NCBI RefSeq assembly: GCF_020379485.1
Contig: NC_063452.1
Location: 29,084,770 to 29,148,769, forward strand
Reading direction: 5' to 3'
DNA length: 64,000 bases
Origin: Brassica napus
Lineage: Eukaryota > Streptophyta > Magnoliopsida > Brassicales > Brassicaceae
In this document: piece by piece, positions 22,616-34,215 of the stretch
Numbering within the stretch: position 1 is the first letter of the stretch
How the letters are laid out: every line of letters begins with the position of its first letter
Program-made: the position numbers and the translations under genes
Notes under the pieces: model-generated
Databases searched by the model: none
What the model was told of the DNA's origin: nothing
What the model saw: the letters and a program-made list of their open reading frames with translations, nothing else

Positions 22616-22982
22616 TGATGCAAATAAGTATTTGGAATATTTCCAAATATCTTGTTATTTATTTTATTAGTTATATTAATTTAGATAATTACCTTTTGTT
22701 TGTATTTTCTATATTTTAATGGTTTTTCTATTTTAATTAAGATTAGGATTTTCTAAATTTAAAGATTTATTATATATAGGCATTGAACCTAAAGTTGTAT
22801 TCAGACTTTGATAATTAATAAACTAGCTGTTTTGCTTTATACCTTGTTCGATTTGATTAAATTCATCAACCAGAAAGTTGGTCTCAAGAAGCTATCGAAA
22901 GAAACTCTTGATTGATCTAATAACAGGTCTCTAAGAACCCTAAAGGTTCCTTGATCGACCGTTCAACCTATTTGTCCGCTGC
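22616..22982. mobile_element. 367-bp insertion with flanking 8-bp repeat, solo-LTR-like
   Basis: The RPA-like coding sequence is interrupted between CGATGTAACC and its continuation TGTAACCCC. ATGTAACC occurs on both sides (22608-22615 and 22983-22990). The insert starts TGATGCAAAT, is AT-rich, and has a TATATATAGGCATTG segment and an AATAAAC. It resembles a solo LTR, but the 8-bp repeat is longer than the usual 5 bp. Confidence 0.5.
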
Positions 22983-23984
22983 ATGTAACCCCAATTTTCG
23001 GTTGTCTGATGCCCCCTCTCCATACGGTAAGTTTCGAAAAAATTAACTGATCCCGTTAGGCCCAGACCTACTGAACTGTTCCGATTCCGACCACACGACA
23101 AGTTACTTGCACTTGTAAGCACCAACAAACAACCTCCTGGTATGTATCTTGAATTTAAGTAGTGTATGTGATTTTTTGATAGCATGTGTTAACATAATCT
23201 CATTAAATCAATTCTCAGACGTAACAGCTGCAGGAAAAGAAGAGTTAGTCCCCTTATACTATAGTTAGATAAATGCAACTTTGGTCTACTCCTGAAGAAA
23301 TAGAATTTCGTTTTTGTTGACTGTCTTTCCATGCTCATACACTTACATATTGACAGGTAACAGGTAATGGTACAGACTAGACAGCGTCTTCGTCAAAGGT
23401 GGTTCATGCCCAAAAAATTGAACCTCTTACCGTTTCTGGGCTTAACCAATTTATTACTACTGCTGACCATTAAGTGAGGTCTGGTCTATTTAAATTTAAA
23501 TCCTTTGATATTATTCTTCTGATTTGTTCACTTCTTCTACACTTGACATATAATTGACTTTCTCTGAACGGCTAGGAATTCAGCAAGATGACGGTTGGTG
23601 TTATATTGGCTGCGGCGGGTGTTCAAAGAAACTCGTCCGAGAGATATCTTCATTCACATGCCTAGCATGTATAATGCTGTGGCTGCCCTCAAGTAAGTAA
23701 TTTGGATCTTTGTATATTTCCCGTAATAGAAGCAAATGCCAGTATTTCCAGACACTAATGTTGTAGTAATATCCTTTCCTTTACAACAGGAACCGGGTGA
23801 TATTTACTGTCTCAGACGACACTGATACCGAAGATTTTGTTAGTTTTGATATGGAGGTAGCTAGACTGACGAACATTCAGGCTTCTAAGGCTGCACGGAT
23901 TGTGGTATCACCTATAATCAACCACTAACTATTATTTTTTACTATTACTTTCACTACAAGAAAACATATTTTTTGCTAGGGCAG

Positions 23985-24310
23985 TATTCGTTGTAAATTC
24001 GTCGTAAACGGGGTGTTACGACGAATTAACGTCGAAAGACGTTTCGTTGTTAAACGTCCGTCGTAACGGAGGTTTCGTCGTAAACGACTCGTTACGTTTA
24101 CGACGAAATATATTCCTCGTGAAGCACAGGGAAAGGATTCGTCGTAAACGCCACGTAAGACTTCGTCGTAAATCCCACGTAATTATTTCGATGTAAAGCA
24201 CACGTAAATACTTTCGTTGTAAATCACTCGTAAACATTTCGATGTAAAATCCTCGTAAATATTTCGATGTTAATCACTCGTAAATGTTCGTTGTAAACTT
24301 CATGTAATGT
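23985..24310. repeat. CACTA subterminal repeats, left end
   Basis: About 15 copies of TTCGTCGTAAA, TACGACGAA and one-base variants (CGATGTAAA, CTCGTAAA) in both orientations. These are presumably the binding sites for the element's TNPA-like protein, as in En/Spm. Confidence 0.75.
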
Positions 24311-24494
24311 TTACGAGGAGTTTACATCGTTTCTTATTATATTATTATTAATTAGTATATAATAGATTTTAATTTATATTTAATATTCAGAATTTAAAAT
24401 AATTTAAATTTTAAAACAAAATATGAAATTGGAAAACATATTTTAAAAAGTCATACAATAATATTTAAATTCATAATACAAACAGAAAAAAAAA

Positions 24495-26142
24495 CTACAT
24501 ATTGTCGAAGTAGTTGGTGGGGTTGCTCGGCTGTTGACGGGTTGGATCGGACTCTTGGGGATCTCGTGGTGGCATTCCAAGAGCGGCTCGTCTCTCACTC
24601 AACATTCTCTGCATAACCGGGTTTCCCACGGCCATCACGTCTAGCAAATCCTCAAGAGAGTCTAAACGAACCTGCTGGCTATCCATTTGAGCCTTCTGGC
24701 TATCCATTTGAGCCTTCATCTGAGCAGTCTCTTCATCCCGTCTCGAAGTGTATGACGAAGTTGCCCTTGCAACTTCGTTAACAGAGCCTATACCGACTAT
24801 CCGTCCCTTCTTTTTAGGAGCCACCTATAAAATCAAAACATATATTAATATAGTTAATTATGTTAAAATATTTAAAATAATGTAAACTAAAATTTTAAGT
24901 TACCTCTTCGAAGATTCTGTCGACCTCTTGGGTGGACAATGTGACTGGTAATCCATCGGGAGACTCCTGGGTTAGTTGCGTCTCCCGTTCTTCAATCCGA
25001 CCAGCCACTGTTCGGAAGAGTTTCTCAGATGCAGGATCCACAAAAACTCCGTCGGATGTGGCGTGAGTCATCTTGAATAGGTCAGACAGAGAAGGTAAGA
25101 CTCCCGTCTTCTCGAACTACAAAAAAAAATTAAATTAAATATTATAAATTATATTAATTGAATATTTTAAAATATATATTTAAAACAAAACTTACAGCTT
25201 CTAGACGGACTCCTGCATGAGGTTTTTGTCCGGTTCTGTGAAGCATGGGCAAATGACCATCTTTATCCTTCGTCCTTCGAGAAGCCGAGCACGAATTGGC
25301 CTTTCTGATCGAAGAGGTGTGCTCCCAATAGGCGATGAGGCCATCCCACACATCCGTCGTGAGCTCAGTGGGCTTTCCCTCATACCCGTAGATCTCCCAC
25401 TTGTCCTTCCAATCAGAGACTGTGTTGCAGAGGCGTATCTTTGCCTTTGCAACGAATTCCGCCTTCACCCTCTCGGTGATTCCCAAAGACCAATGCCACT
25501 TTTGCTGAAACATAAAAATTTTGAAAAAATTACAATTAATAATAAATATTAAAAAAATATATATATATATATAAAAGTGAAAATTTAATTAAATTTAAAA
25601 ATCTTACCGCAAAACATTTAAACCACGTGATCTTAACGTGATTTGGTGTCTTGCTCCAGTTCGGGTATGCCCCGTCGTAGTAACCCTTAATCGTCGCCGA
25701 AACGCTCCGGCTAACACGGTTGTTAGCCCCAAACCTGAAAAAAACAATTTAACCGTTACAAAATAAAAATTAATTAAATTTTAAAGTAATAAAAATTAAT
25801 AACTTACCAATAAGTTCCTCGGGGTCTATCGGGGTCTAGAACATCCAAACCCTCCCGTCCAGGCTGGGCAAGCAAATCCTCCACCGTATATCTCGCGAAG
25901 GGAGCATATGAAGGCACACGCAAATCCGGATGAACTGCACCTTCTGGGACAGGCTCAGGTGCAGCCGCTGGAGGAGGAGGTGGAGGCATCTGCGGTGGAA
26001 GAGGAGGACTCGAAAAAACTCTCTGAGAAGTCTGAGAGTCTGGAACTGCATCGGAAGACGATGGACCGGAAGAAGATGTACCGGAACCATCGCCAAACAA
26101 CTGGGCATAAGTAGGTGCTGCTGGTTTCCTTCTAGGAGCCAT
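24495..26142 (-). CDS. CACTA-encoded Transposase_24-family (TNPA-like) protein
   Basis: A DNA-binding accessory protein of the element, by analogy with En/Spm TNPA. On the minus strand five exons fit GT-AG borders and phase: 26142-25808, 25734-25608, 25504-25196, 25116-24904 and 24824-24495, about 439 residues. The N-terminal third is Ser/Pro-rich (a PPPPPP run) and starts MAPRRKPAAP. The middle (exons 2-3) carries the plant transposase signature: YYDGAYPNWS, HVKITWFKCFA, WHWSLGITERVKAEF and WDGLIAYW, ending TGQKPHAG. The last exon has a Gln-rich heptad-like stretch (QMKAQMDSQKAQMDSQQ) suited to a coiled coil and ends FDNM. No break is visible. The start was chosen as the first ATG in the frame, preceded by an AT-rich leader. 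Confidence 0.8.
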
Positions 26143-26414
26143 CTAAAAAAAATTTAAATAAATTTAATCAATTATGACGACATAATTAAAAAATTATTCC
26201 GTTACCTAACTAATCACCTAAACTATAGGATTCCGTCATCTAACTAATCACCTAAACTAATTATCTAAATAATCACCTAAACTAATTACCTAACTAATTA
26301 ATAACCTAAACTAACTTTAAAAAAAAAAAAAAAAAGGAGGGAAGAGAATGTACCTTAGGGAGAGGAGAGGAGTTTAGGAGGAATGGACGAGGCAGCCTCG
26401 TCTCGGCGTCCCAA

Positions 26415-26660
26415 TATATAAAAATGTTTCGTCGTAAACGCGACGTAACATTACGACGAAGTTACCAGGCCCGCGTTTTTTCATTTACGACGAAGTTACC
26501 AGGCCCGCGTTTTTCGATTTACGATGAAATTACGTCGAAACGTCGGTTTACGACGAATTTACAAGGTCCACGTTTACGACAAAGTTACCAGGCCCGCGTT
26601 TTTCCATTTACGACGAAATTACGTGGAAACATCGGTTTACGACGATTTTACAACGCTTAA
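26415..26660. repeat. Internal cluster of CACTA subterminal-type motifs
   Basis: TTCGTCGTAAACG, TACGACGAAG and TTTACGACGAA motifs recur about ten times. They lie in near-tandem units of roughly 60 bases containing GTTACCAGGCCCGCGTTTTT, just upstream of the TNPA-like gene start. Such motifs are expected only at element ends. Confidence 0.75.
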
Positions 26661-26957
26661 CCCTAAACACCGAGAATGAAATCCCTAAACCCCAAAGTCA
26701 CATATCATCTAACATCATATCTCTTCTTCTCTACTACTTTGTGCTCTTTCTCCAACTTAAACTCTAAAACCCTAAAACTCCAAATAATTTTTTTAAAATT
26801 AACACAAATACATATTATATAAAACAACATTTGTTACACATACATTAGGATGGTAAAAAAACAATATTTCTTTAAACATACGTTACAATAGAGAAATACA
26901 ACATCAGAGACATATATTACATCACTCTAAATCGTTTTCGTTCTCATCAATATTACA

Positions 26958-29900
26958 TCACTCTAAATCGTTTTCGTTCTCATCACTATCATTACAATCA
27001 TCATCGTCGCTTCTCTCGAACTCGTCTTCACGTGCTTCATCTGTCGCATCTTCGGGAATATCTTCATATTGAAAGTTTTGCGGGTCGATCAAAAGGATTT
27101 CATCAGTTGGTTGTTCTGGTACCTCAACTTCATTGATAGCGTCTTCTTCTTGCAAGGGCGGTTCTTCTCCAGCGACAATGCGTCCACGAGGTGTAATTTT
27201 GATAGCAGCTAACCAGTTTATCCCGGAAGTTCGAAGCCGAGGATAAGGAAGGAAGCTTACTTGCTCGGCTTGTGAAGCTAAAATGAAAGGCTCAAATTTG
27301 TTGTATCTTCTCCCAAAATTGACATCCACAACACCAAATTTGTTATACCGAATCCCTCGGTTCACAACAGGATCGAACCATTCACATTTGAAGAGGACGC
27401 ATTTTAGCTTCAATAACCCCGGAAATTCCACTTCAATAATCTCCTGCAAGATCCCGTAAAAGTCCGTTTCACCTTTCACACATATTCCGTAGTTACTCGT
27501 TGCCCGATGTCTCCCATACTCGTATGTGTGAAAGGTAAATCCTCGTGTGAAATACATAGGTGATGTGGTGACCTTTGCAACTGGACCTTGAACCAATTCG
27601 TGAAACCATACGGGATAATAAGGATCGTCATAATCAACCTGCCAAAAGCAGTTATTCTTAATTAATATTGAAGTATCAAAACACTTACTTAATTAATCAA
27701 TGTATGAGATATATTACGTACCTGTGATTTTAACCACTTGACAAAGTGCTTATCTTTACGTGTGTCCACATCAGTTGCAGATATTCCTGGTATTGCTTCT
27801 TCAACTTGAGATACAAACATGCTGCAAATTAAACAAATAATCAAGTCATACATAATTAACTGCAATTCATATAATTAACATTCACAAAAATATTTACCTT
27901 TCAAAGTAACGGGTCACTGCATCCTCGCAGTTGAGCAGAATATAAGTGTGGGCACTATGTTTATCCTCTTCACATGACCACCATACTTCTTTCGTTTTAC
28001 CACCAAACCGTGCAATTTCGCAGAAAATGTCAGGAACACCATCAATTGGATATGATGTCGGTACTCCACCATCATCATATCTTCTAGGAACTCTTTTCCT
28101 CGTACGAACAGTTGGAGCAAAGTAGTATGATGTGAAGTTAGATGTTTCGGCTGTCAAACTTCCCGCAACTATTGAACCTTCCACCTTTGCAAGATTTCTT
28201 GCTTTCCCCTTCAAATGTTTCATCTGTCGCTCATACGGATACATCCATCCGTTGTGAACAGGTCCACGAAGCAATGCTTCATACGGTAGGTGGACAACTA
28301 GATGCTCCATGACGTCAAAAAATGAAGGAGGAAATATCTTCTCCAGGTTGCACAATATGATCGGAATGTTATGATGAAGTTGTTCGATGACTTCTTCCTT
28401 GAACGTACGTGTGCTGAGATCTCTGAAAAAAGCGCCGATGGCTGTATATTGCAAAAGTAATCAAATTAATAACATTTCATAACATATGTATATATATTAA
28501 CGTTTTATAATTACCTGCAAGTGCTTCATGGACATTTGCTGGAAGGAGCTCGGCAAAAGCAAATGGAAGTAGTCGTTGCATAAACACATGACAATCATGA
28601 CTCTTCATTCCGGAGAACTTTTGACCTCGTTCAACACATCTTGACAGATTTGAAACATAACCATCAGGAAACTTAACTTCTGATGCAACCCAGTCAAACA
28701 AGGTTGTTTTGGCTTCTGATGACAACCGGAAGATGGGAACAGGAACGTTTCCATTGCTCTTGATATGTAACTCACTTCTTGAGCAAATATCAGGTAAGTC
28801 CATCCTTGACTTTTTGTTATCTTTTGTCTTCCCAGGGACGTTAAGTAATGTATTCATGATGTTCTCAAAAAAGTTCTTCTCAATATGCATGACATCCAGA
28901 TTGTGGCGTAAGAGAAGATCCTTCCAATAGGGTAGCTCCCAAAATATACTCTTCTTATGCCAATTGTGAGACACACCATATCCATCAGGCATATTTCCAG
29001 GAACATGCCAATTTCCTCCAACTTTAACTGTTTCCTGAGCTCCGTAATAATCAATGTCTGCTTCGATCTGCTGGCCGGTGAGATATGGAGGAGGACCGTC
29101 TCTGACAATTTTTTTGTGCCGAAACAATGTCTTATTTCTTCTGTACGGATGGGCAAGTGGAAGAAAGCGACGATGACAGTCAAACCAACAACTCTTCCTA
29201 CCATTCTTCAGTTGAAAAGCATCCGTCGATCCAAGACAATATGGACAAGATAATCTTCCATGTGTTGTCCAGCCAGACAACATCCCATAAGCAGGGAAAT
29301 CACTTATCGTCCACAGCAGAACTGCTCGCATCGTAAAATTGTTTTTCAAGGAACAATCGTACGTCCTCACCCCTTCTGACCACAATTGCTTTAGCTCTTC
29401 TATCAACGGTTGAAGAAAAACATCAAGAGACCGTTTTGGATGCTTCGGCCCAGGGATTAATATGGTCAAAAATAGAAATTCTTGTTCCATGCACATATCC
29501 GGCGGTAAATTGTACGGCGTAAGAATGACTGGCCACAAAGAATATTGTCTACCAGACATTCCAAATGGACTAAATCCATCGGTGCATAACCCAAGATAGA
29601 CATTCCGAATATTTGTAGCAAAATCTGCGTGTACCTTGTTGAAATGTTTCCACGCTCTTGCGTCTGATGGATGTGCAACCTCACCATCTCTCTGGACATG
29701 TTCCGCATGCCACCTCATCGACGCAGCAGTCCTCTCAGATTGATATAATCTTTTCAATCTGTCTGTAATTGGTAGGTACCACATCCTTTGGTACGGTACC
29801 CTATTCCTCCCACGGCCTTGCGGTTTGAATCGTGGTTTTTTGCAGAATCGACACTCTTCTAACTTGTCATCTTCTTTCCAGTAGATCATGCAGTTGTCGA

Positions 29901-30867
29901 TGCAAACATCAATCATCTCCGAAGGCAACCCAAGACTATAAACCAAAATTTCTGAATCTCATAATAAGATTCAGCAGACATGTTGTCTTCTGGCAAATAC
30001 TCTTTAAACAACTCCGCCCATGCATCCATGCAATTCTCAGGTAAATTATGATCCGTTTTAATATTCATCATCCTAGCTGCTAGAGACAATTTAGAGAGAC
30101 CTTCTATACAACCAGTGTAGATTGGTTGATTTGCAGCATCTAGCATTTCATAAAACCTTTTTGCATCCAAATTAGGTTCTTCTACATTTCCAGTTCCATC
30201 AGCTATTGTTGTAGTCAGAGCCGGTCCTAGAAATCTGTGGGCTACAAGCTAAAAACAATATGTGGTTGGGTTGGTTCGAACTCTTGACCTCACCAAACTT
30301 ATAAGGGAACACTTACCATGAAGGCTAGAGGAAGTACTCACAAAATTGCGGCCGAATTATTATTTAATATTTGGCGGCTGGAAGCATGTGCTTCATCCGC
30401 TTCCGTTCAAGGCCGGCTCTGGTTGTAGTTGTTTCTAAAAATGCATCACTAATCATATCTTGAACCCTATCATGATCTACCATCTGCTCATGATCTTGAT
30501 GATAATTATATTCATTATGCAAATGATTCGGTTCTTCACTATGATGACCATCCTCAAAATGATTATTACTACTACTAGCTTCATTTCCCCCATAACCCTC
30601 TCCATGTTTATACCAAATGTAGTACTGTGGTGTAAATCCTCTGTTTACTAAATGCTTCCATACAGTTTCACTACGTGCAAATTTTGAATTCTTGCATTTC
30701 CGACTGGGGCAGAACATCTTACCGCTTTCCTGTGTGATCGGTGTACAGCCCGCCTGGTGCATGAATGTCTCTAGCCCGCTCAGAAATGCGTTGGTCACCC
30801 TCCCGTCGGAATCTTTGTGCAAATACATCCAACTCCGTAACTCGTAAATACTACCGCCACCGGCCAT
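26958..30867 (-). pseudogene. CACTA transposase (TNPD/TNP2 type), broken
   Basis: The catalytic transposase of the element. Minus-strand exons inferred are 30867-28515, 28441-27898, 27821-27722 and 27638-26958. Order of domains: transposase-associated zinc region (MAGGGSIYELRSW, CPSRKCKNSKF), the TNP2/Transposase_21 core (WYLPITDRLKRLYQSE, GLCTDGFSPFG, DFPAYGMLSGW, CPYCLG), a DUF4218-like part (HLVVHLPYEALLRGPVHNGW) and a DUF4216-like part (DYDDPYYPVWF, NKFGVVDVN), then an acidic tail. Two lesions are visible: a 206-bp hAT MITE at 30216-30421 brings a stop, and two extra T residues near 29942 shift the frame just before the TNP2 core. The core itself is open for 489 codons (29946-28477). Confidence 0.9.
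30216..30421. mobile_element. hAT-type MITE inside the CACTA transposase gene
   Basis: The 206-bp element starts CAGAGCCGG and ends CCGGCTCTG, and an exact 8-bp duplication GTTGTAGT flanks it (30208-30215 and 30422-30429). An 8-bp duplication with a CAG...CTG terminus is the hAT signature. It has no coding capacity and interrupts the first exon of the TNP2-type gene. Confidence 0.9.
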
Positions 30868-31074
30868 TTTTTCTTAGATTTTTTTTTGAAATCTTTTTTT
30901 TTCTGATTTTTTTTTCGGATTTTTTTCTCCCGTTTGTGTGTTGTGAGGAAGAGAGTTGTGGGAAATGACATATATATAGAGAAATTTTCGAGTTGGGTAG
31001 TTGAAATATAACAACGATTTTACAAGGAATATTTTGCATGGATTTTACATGGTTTTAACATATTATTTACAACG

Positions 31075-31345
31075 ACTTTATGACGAAATTAGGTAAGTTA
31101 AAGCACATTTAATACACGTTTTCACATAAATATAACGGTAACATGCTTCGTTGTAATGTCGATGTAATGATTACGACGTATTTCTCATTCCACGTACATT
31201 CGTCGTAAACTTACAAGGAGTTTACGACGAAATCAGTTCGTCGTAAATTTACATGGCGTTTACGACGAAAGTTAGATTCCTCGTAATTTCGTTGTAAAGG
31301 CCATGTAAATTTACGACGAAATATTTTCGTCGTAAATGTTCGTTG
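31075..31345. repeat. CACTA subterminal repeats, right end
   Basis: About twelve copies of TTCGTCGTAAA, TTTACGACGAAA and variants, the counterpart of the left-end cluster. Confidence 0.75.
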
Positions 31346-32115
31346 TTATGGGCACGTTTTCTTGTAGTGTTTGCGCAATGATTCATGTACAATTCTGTTA
31401 ACTGGTTTGCAGGGAATAGGTGTCGATGCTCAGGTTGATATTGAGCTACATCGGTCCCTTGCTGAGATTGTTGGGAATACCTACGCCTTCCAGCTCAAAT
31501 TAAAGGATTTCAATTTTACTTTAAAGCACCAAACCTTCACCATTTCTCGCATTTTCCCGGCGTGAGAGCTTGCACCTATGACCAGCCGTTGTGGTTAATT
31601 TTTTGTCTCTTTACCTAATATGAATTTGCTGATCTCTAAAATATATTGTCTCTTCCCAGCCTTTTTTGTAAATGTTGGCCTCTTTGCCTAATGTAAATTT
31701 GCTGCTATCTAAAATATGTAATCTATGTGTTTGTTGCCTTATTAATAGGAAGGTGCACAGGTCCTCGAAGCAGTGCAGCCTGAAGTTGTGGCACAAGGTT
31801 CAGATCCAAAGTTGATAAGACTTGCAATGTTGGAGACGAGCTATCTACATCTGATGGTTTACTTGCCGGACGGCTTCTTTAAGTTCAAAAGTGCAGACCG
31901 AAACGAAAGAAGAGAGGTTTCTCGCTCGGCGCCAAAAGCGCACTATGCTCCGTTTTAACAAATGAGAGTTTTCGGTGTAACCGGTGAACCACGCGAGCTG
32001 GTTAGATGTGTGGGACAGAGGGCTCGTAGTACCTGCATCAGAGGAAGAACAAGCTGCTTCGGATGAGAATGCTCCGAAGAAAGCACATTTGGAAGAGTCC
32101 AATACTAGGACTTAA

Positions 32116-33388
32116 ACAACCATGTCTTCTCTTTATGAAATAATGCATTAGCATCTCTCACTTTTCTTTTAATCTATTTCCTTTTTTTTTAACTCAGTGT
32201 GGTAGTTGTTGTTTCGATTAGTGATAAAGCATCTTTTCAATTTTGTTTAAATCTATTCCTCTTTTTTTTCTAAAAAACTCAGCGTGGTGGCTGTGGTTCC
32301 AATTAGTAATGAAAATCATTTACAAAATAAAACATTTACATCACGTGTATCTGTAAAGTCAGTAGTCATGCACTCTTGCATATAATGTGAGAACTTATTA
32401 AATCCCTAGTCTATCTATCTAACAATACTAAAAATTGGATATACTCAAATTCTAGCTATGCTACGTAGGATTAATAATTCAAACCAATAGAAAAGAGCCA
32501 GCTGGCCCATCTAACCTAAGCATCCTTCTTTCTTCAGTTTTTGTCGCCGTACATCTAACCTAAGCATCCTTCTTTCTTCAGGTTTTGTCGCCGTAGTGCT
32601 TACAGCTTCTTTTCCACTTCCTCCATTTTCGTCGCCGTAGTGCTTACAGCTTCTTTTCCACTTCCTCCATTTTCGTCGCCTTTCAGCTTCTTTTTCAGAT
32701 TTAAATCGCTATCCAACTTCTCCTCCTCCCACTGAATACATCTATTATTGCATTCATTATTCATCAAATCAAAGACAGCAACTCCACAAATTACTATTCT
32801 ACTTCCCCTCTCCACCATATACATACACGCCAATGTCGCCACTCCCTAATACTGCTCAAATCATTTAGGAGTTGGAGTATGAACTGGAGGGGAGCATAAA
32901 TGTCTGTCCATAGCTAGGTACTACTTCTTCAGTCCCATCTATTTTATGTTTTATGTCAAAGAAACTATTTGCATTAGGATCTCTAACTAATGTGTTTCAA
33001 TCTGTCCATACCGGACTTTCCGAACATCTGAAACCTTTTTATCTTATTTTCTCAGATCATGGGCCAAGGAGGAAGGAAAGAGAGCGCTACCGAATCTACC
33101 GATCCGCTTTGAAAGTCAGGTTTTCATGTCAGTCCTGACTTTGTGGCCTTTTCTCATCCGACTGAAGAACACTAGGTAAAATTTATTTTAAGAAGCCTTC
33201 TATTTGATTGAAATCTGGCTCCTCTCATTCAGTGTTTCCCAATTTGTTTATATCAAAGTGCTGCAACTGTAATTAACATCTCAAGCAACATAATATTGCC
33301 CAATCAGATGATATGGAATTACTGTTTTTCCTTTCAGAGCACGAGAATAGCAAAAGTTTTTCGTTTTTAATATCTGGAAGCTGCTCCC
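32116..33388. other. Spacer with two consecutive 44-bp tandem duplications
   Basis: 32508-32595 is a 44-bp unit (CATCTAACCTAAGCATCC...) present twice. 32596 to about 32680 is a different 44-bp unit (GTGCTTACAGCTTC...) also present about twice. Both units end in GTCGCCGTA. The rest shows no gene I recognise. Confidence 0.6.
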
Positions 33389-34215
33389 TACTCCACATTC
33401 GTTGTCCCTAACTCTCCTCTCTATTATGCCGCCGGCCAAGGCCGCCACGAGGTAAACCAGTTTGTAAGATCTCAGAGATTCCAACAAGTTCTGACCTTTA
33501 TGGTAATGCTGAATTGATTATGATGATCTTAATAAAGCTTTTGTTGTGTATATTCATAAATAGTCATATCTGTTGGTGGAATCAGGAGTTGTTATCATCA
33601 ATCTCTGGAACTACCGCGGAAAGGTAATAGCTCTCTTGGTACTTGGCATTTTCTTATCGATCATCAAAGTAATATGAATACAAGCGGTTCTGGAAACAGA
33701 CGGCTTTGATGCAAGCTTGCCAACATGGTCATTGGGAGGTCGGTTGATTCTCATTCATTTTGGTGCTAATGTAAGCACTTGATAAAATTTTATTCTCACA
33801 GATTGACATAGTGATTTTGTTTTATTATTAGGGTTGATATAATCACATACCATATTAGCTTAAATAGTAGTACTGCTCTGTAACTTGCGGCTCAAAATGG
33901 TCATCCTCGGTATAGCAGGATATTGCTTTCCGAGTATATAATAAGTGTCCCCAATTGCTGGAGCCTGTCGAAGAGTTACTAATCCTCAGTTGCTGGATTT
34001 GATAGAATGTTTAATAGTGTTTTGAAATAGTTAAAGCTTATGGCTTCAGTTGACATGATTAGCTGAAGATATCTTTCAAATGTATGCAGTGTTCTTCACG
34101 AGGTGATAAACAGAGCATCAGATGGAGGAATAACACCTCTTCATGTGGCGGCTCTGTAGGGAGCTTTTGTTGCTCATGTCATTGTGGAAGATGGAAACAC
34201 CATAGATCTTATAGG
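33389..34215 (+). pseudogene. XBAT32-like ankyrin-repeat E3 ligase fragment
   Basis: This derives from an ankyrin-RING ubiquitin ligase of the XBAT32 type. Pieces appear in the expected order: NSPLYYAAGQGRHE (about 33410-33450), LVESGVVIINLWNYRGK (33570-33621), TALMQACQHGHWE (33700-33738), LILIHFGAN (33745-33773), LAAQNGHP (33888-33911), RILLSEYI near 33920, VINRASDGGITPLHVAAL (34100-34157) and VEDGNTIDLIG (34180-34213). Intron positions with GT donors are kept, so this is not a retrocopy. It has a stop after HVAAL, a deletion inside one ankyrin unit, and no RING domain. The N-terminal start and C-terminal half are absent. The family match is from memory of XBAT32. Confidence 0.72.

Larger units (their letters stand above)
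23952..31369 (-). mobile_element. CACTA (En/Spm) transposon, 7.4 kb, nested in an RPA-like intron
   Basis: The ends are CACTACAAGAAAAC at 23952 and its exact complement GTTTTCTTGTAGTG ending at 31369, a 14-bp terminal inverted repeat. A 3-bp target duplication TTT flanks it (23949-23951 and 31370-31372), as usual for CACTA elements. Subterminal regions carry many TACGACGAA / TTCGTCGTA motifs. Two genes are on the minus strand: a five-exon Transposase_24-type gene that looks intact, and a TNP2-type transposase gene that is broken. It could only move with transposase from elsewhere. Confidence 0.93.
22350..32115 (+). pseudogene. RPA1-like (replication protein A large subunit-like) pseudogene, split by a CACTA element
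   Basis: Single-stranded-DNA-binding protein related to RPA70 and to the RPA-like proteins of plant Helitrons. Recognisable pieces are 22350-22430 (RNVRKGDELVSLDMLL), 22516-22615 (GSVSASHIPRL), 22991-23150 (CNPNFRLSDAPS), 23425-23475 (LTVSGLNQFITTADH), 23585-23693 (DGWCYIGCGGCSKKL, SSFTCLAC: the Rep_fac-A_C zinc ribbon), 23790-23904 (FTVSDDTDTEDFVSFDMEV), 31413-31565 (VDAQVDIELHRSLAEIVGNT) and an acidic tail near 32030-32115. Intron borders are largely kept. Lesions are a lost stretch after the zinc ribbon, stops near 23050, a 367-bp insertion at 22616, and the CACTA element in the intron after 23904. The gene may come from a Helitron. That is an inference. Confidence 0.8.

Noticed and set aside
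28709..29336. Plus-strand frames opposite the CACTA transposase
   Set aside because: They are antisense shadows of the TNP2 core, whose minus-strand translation has clear family motifs.
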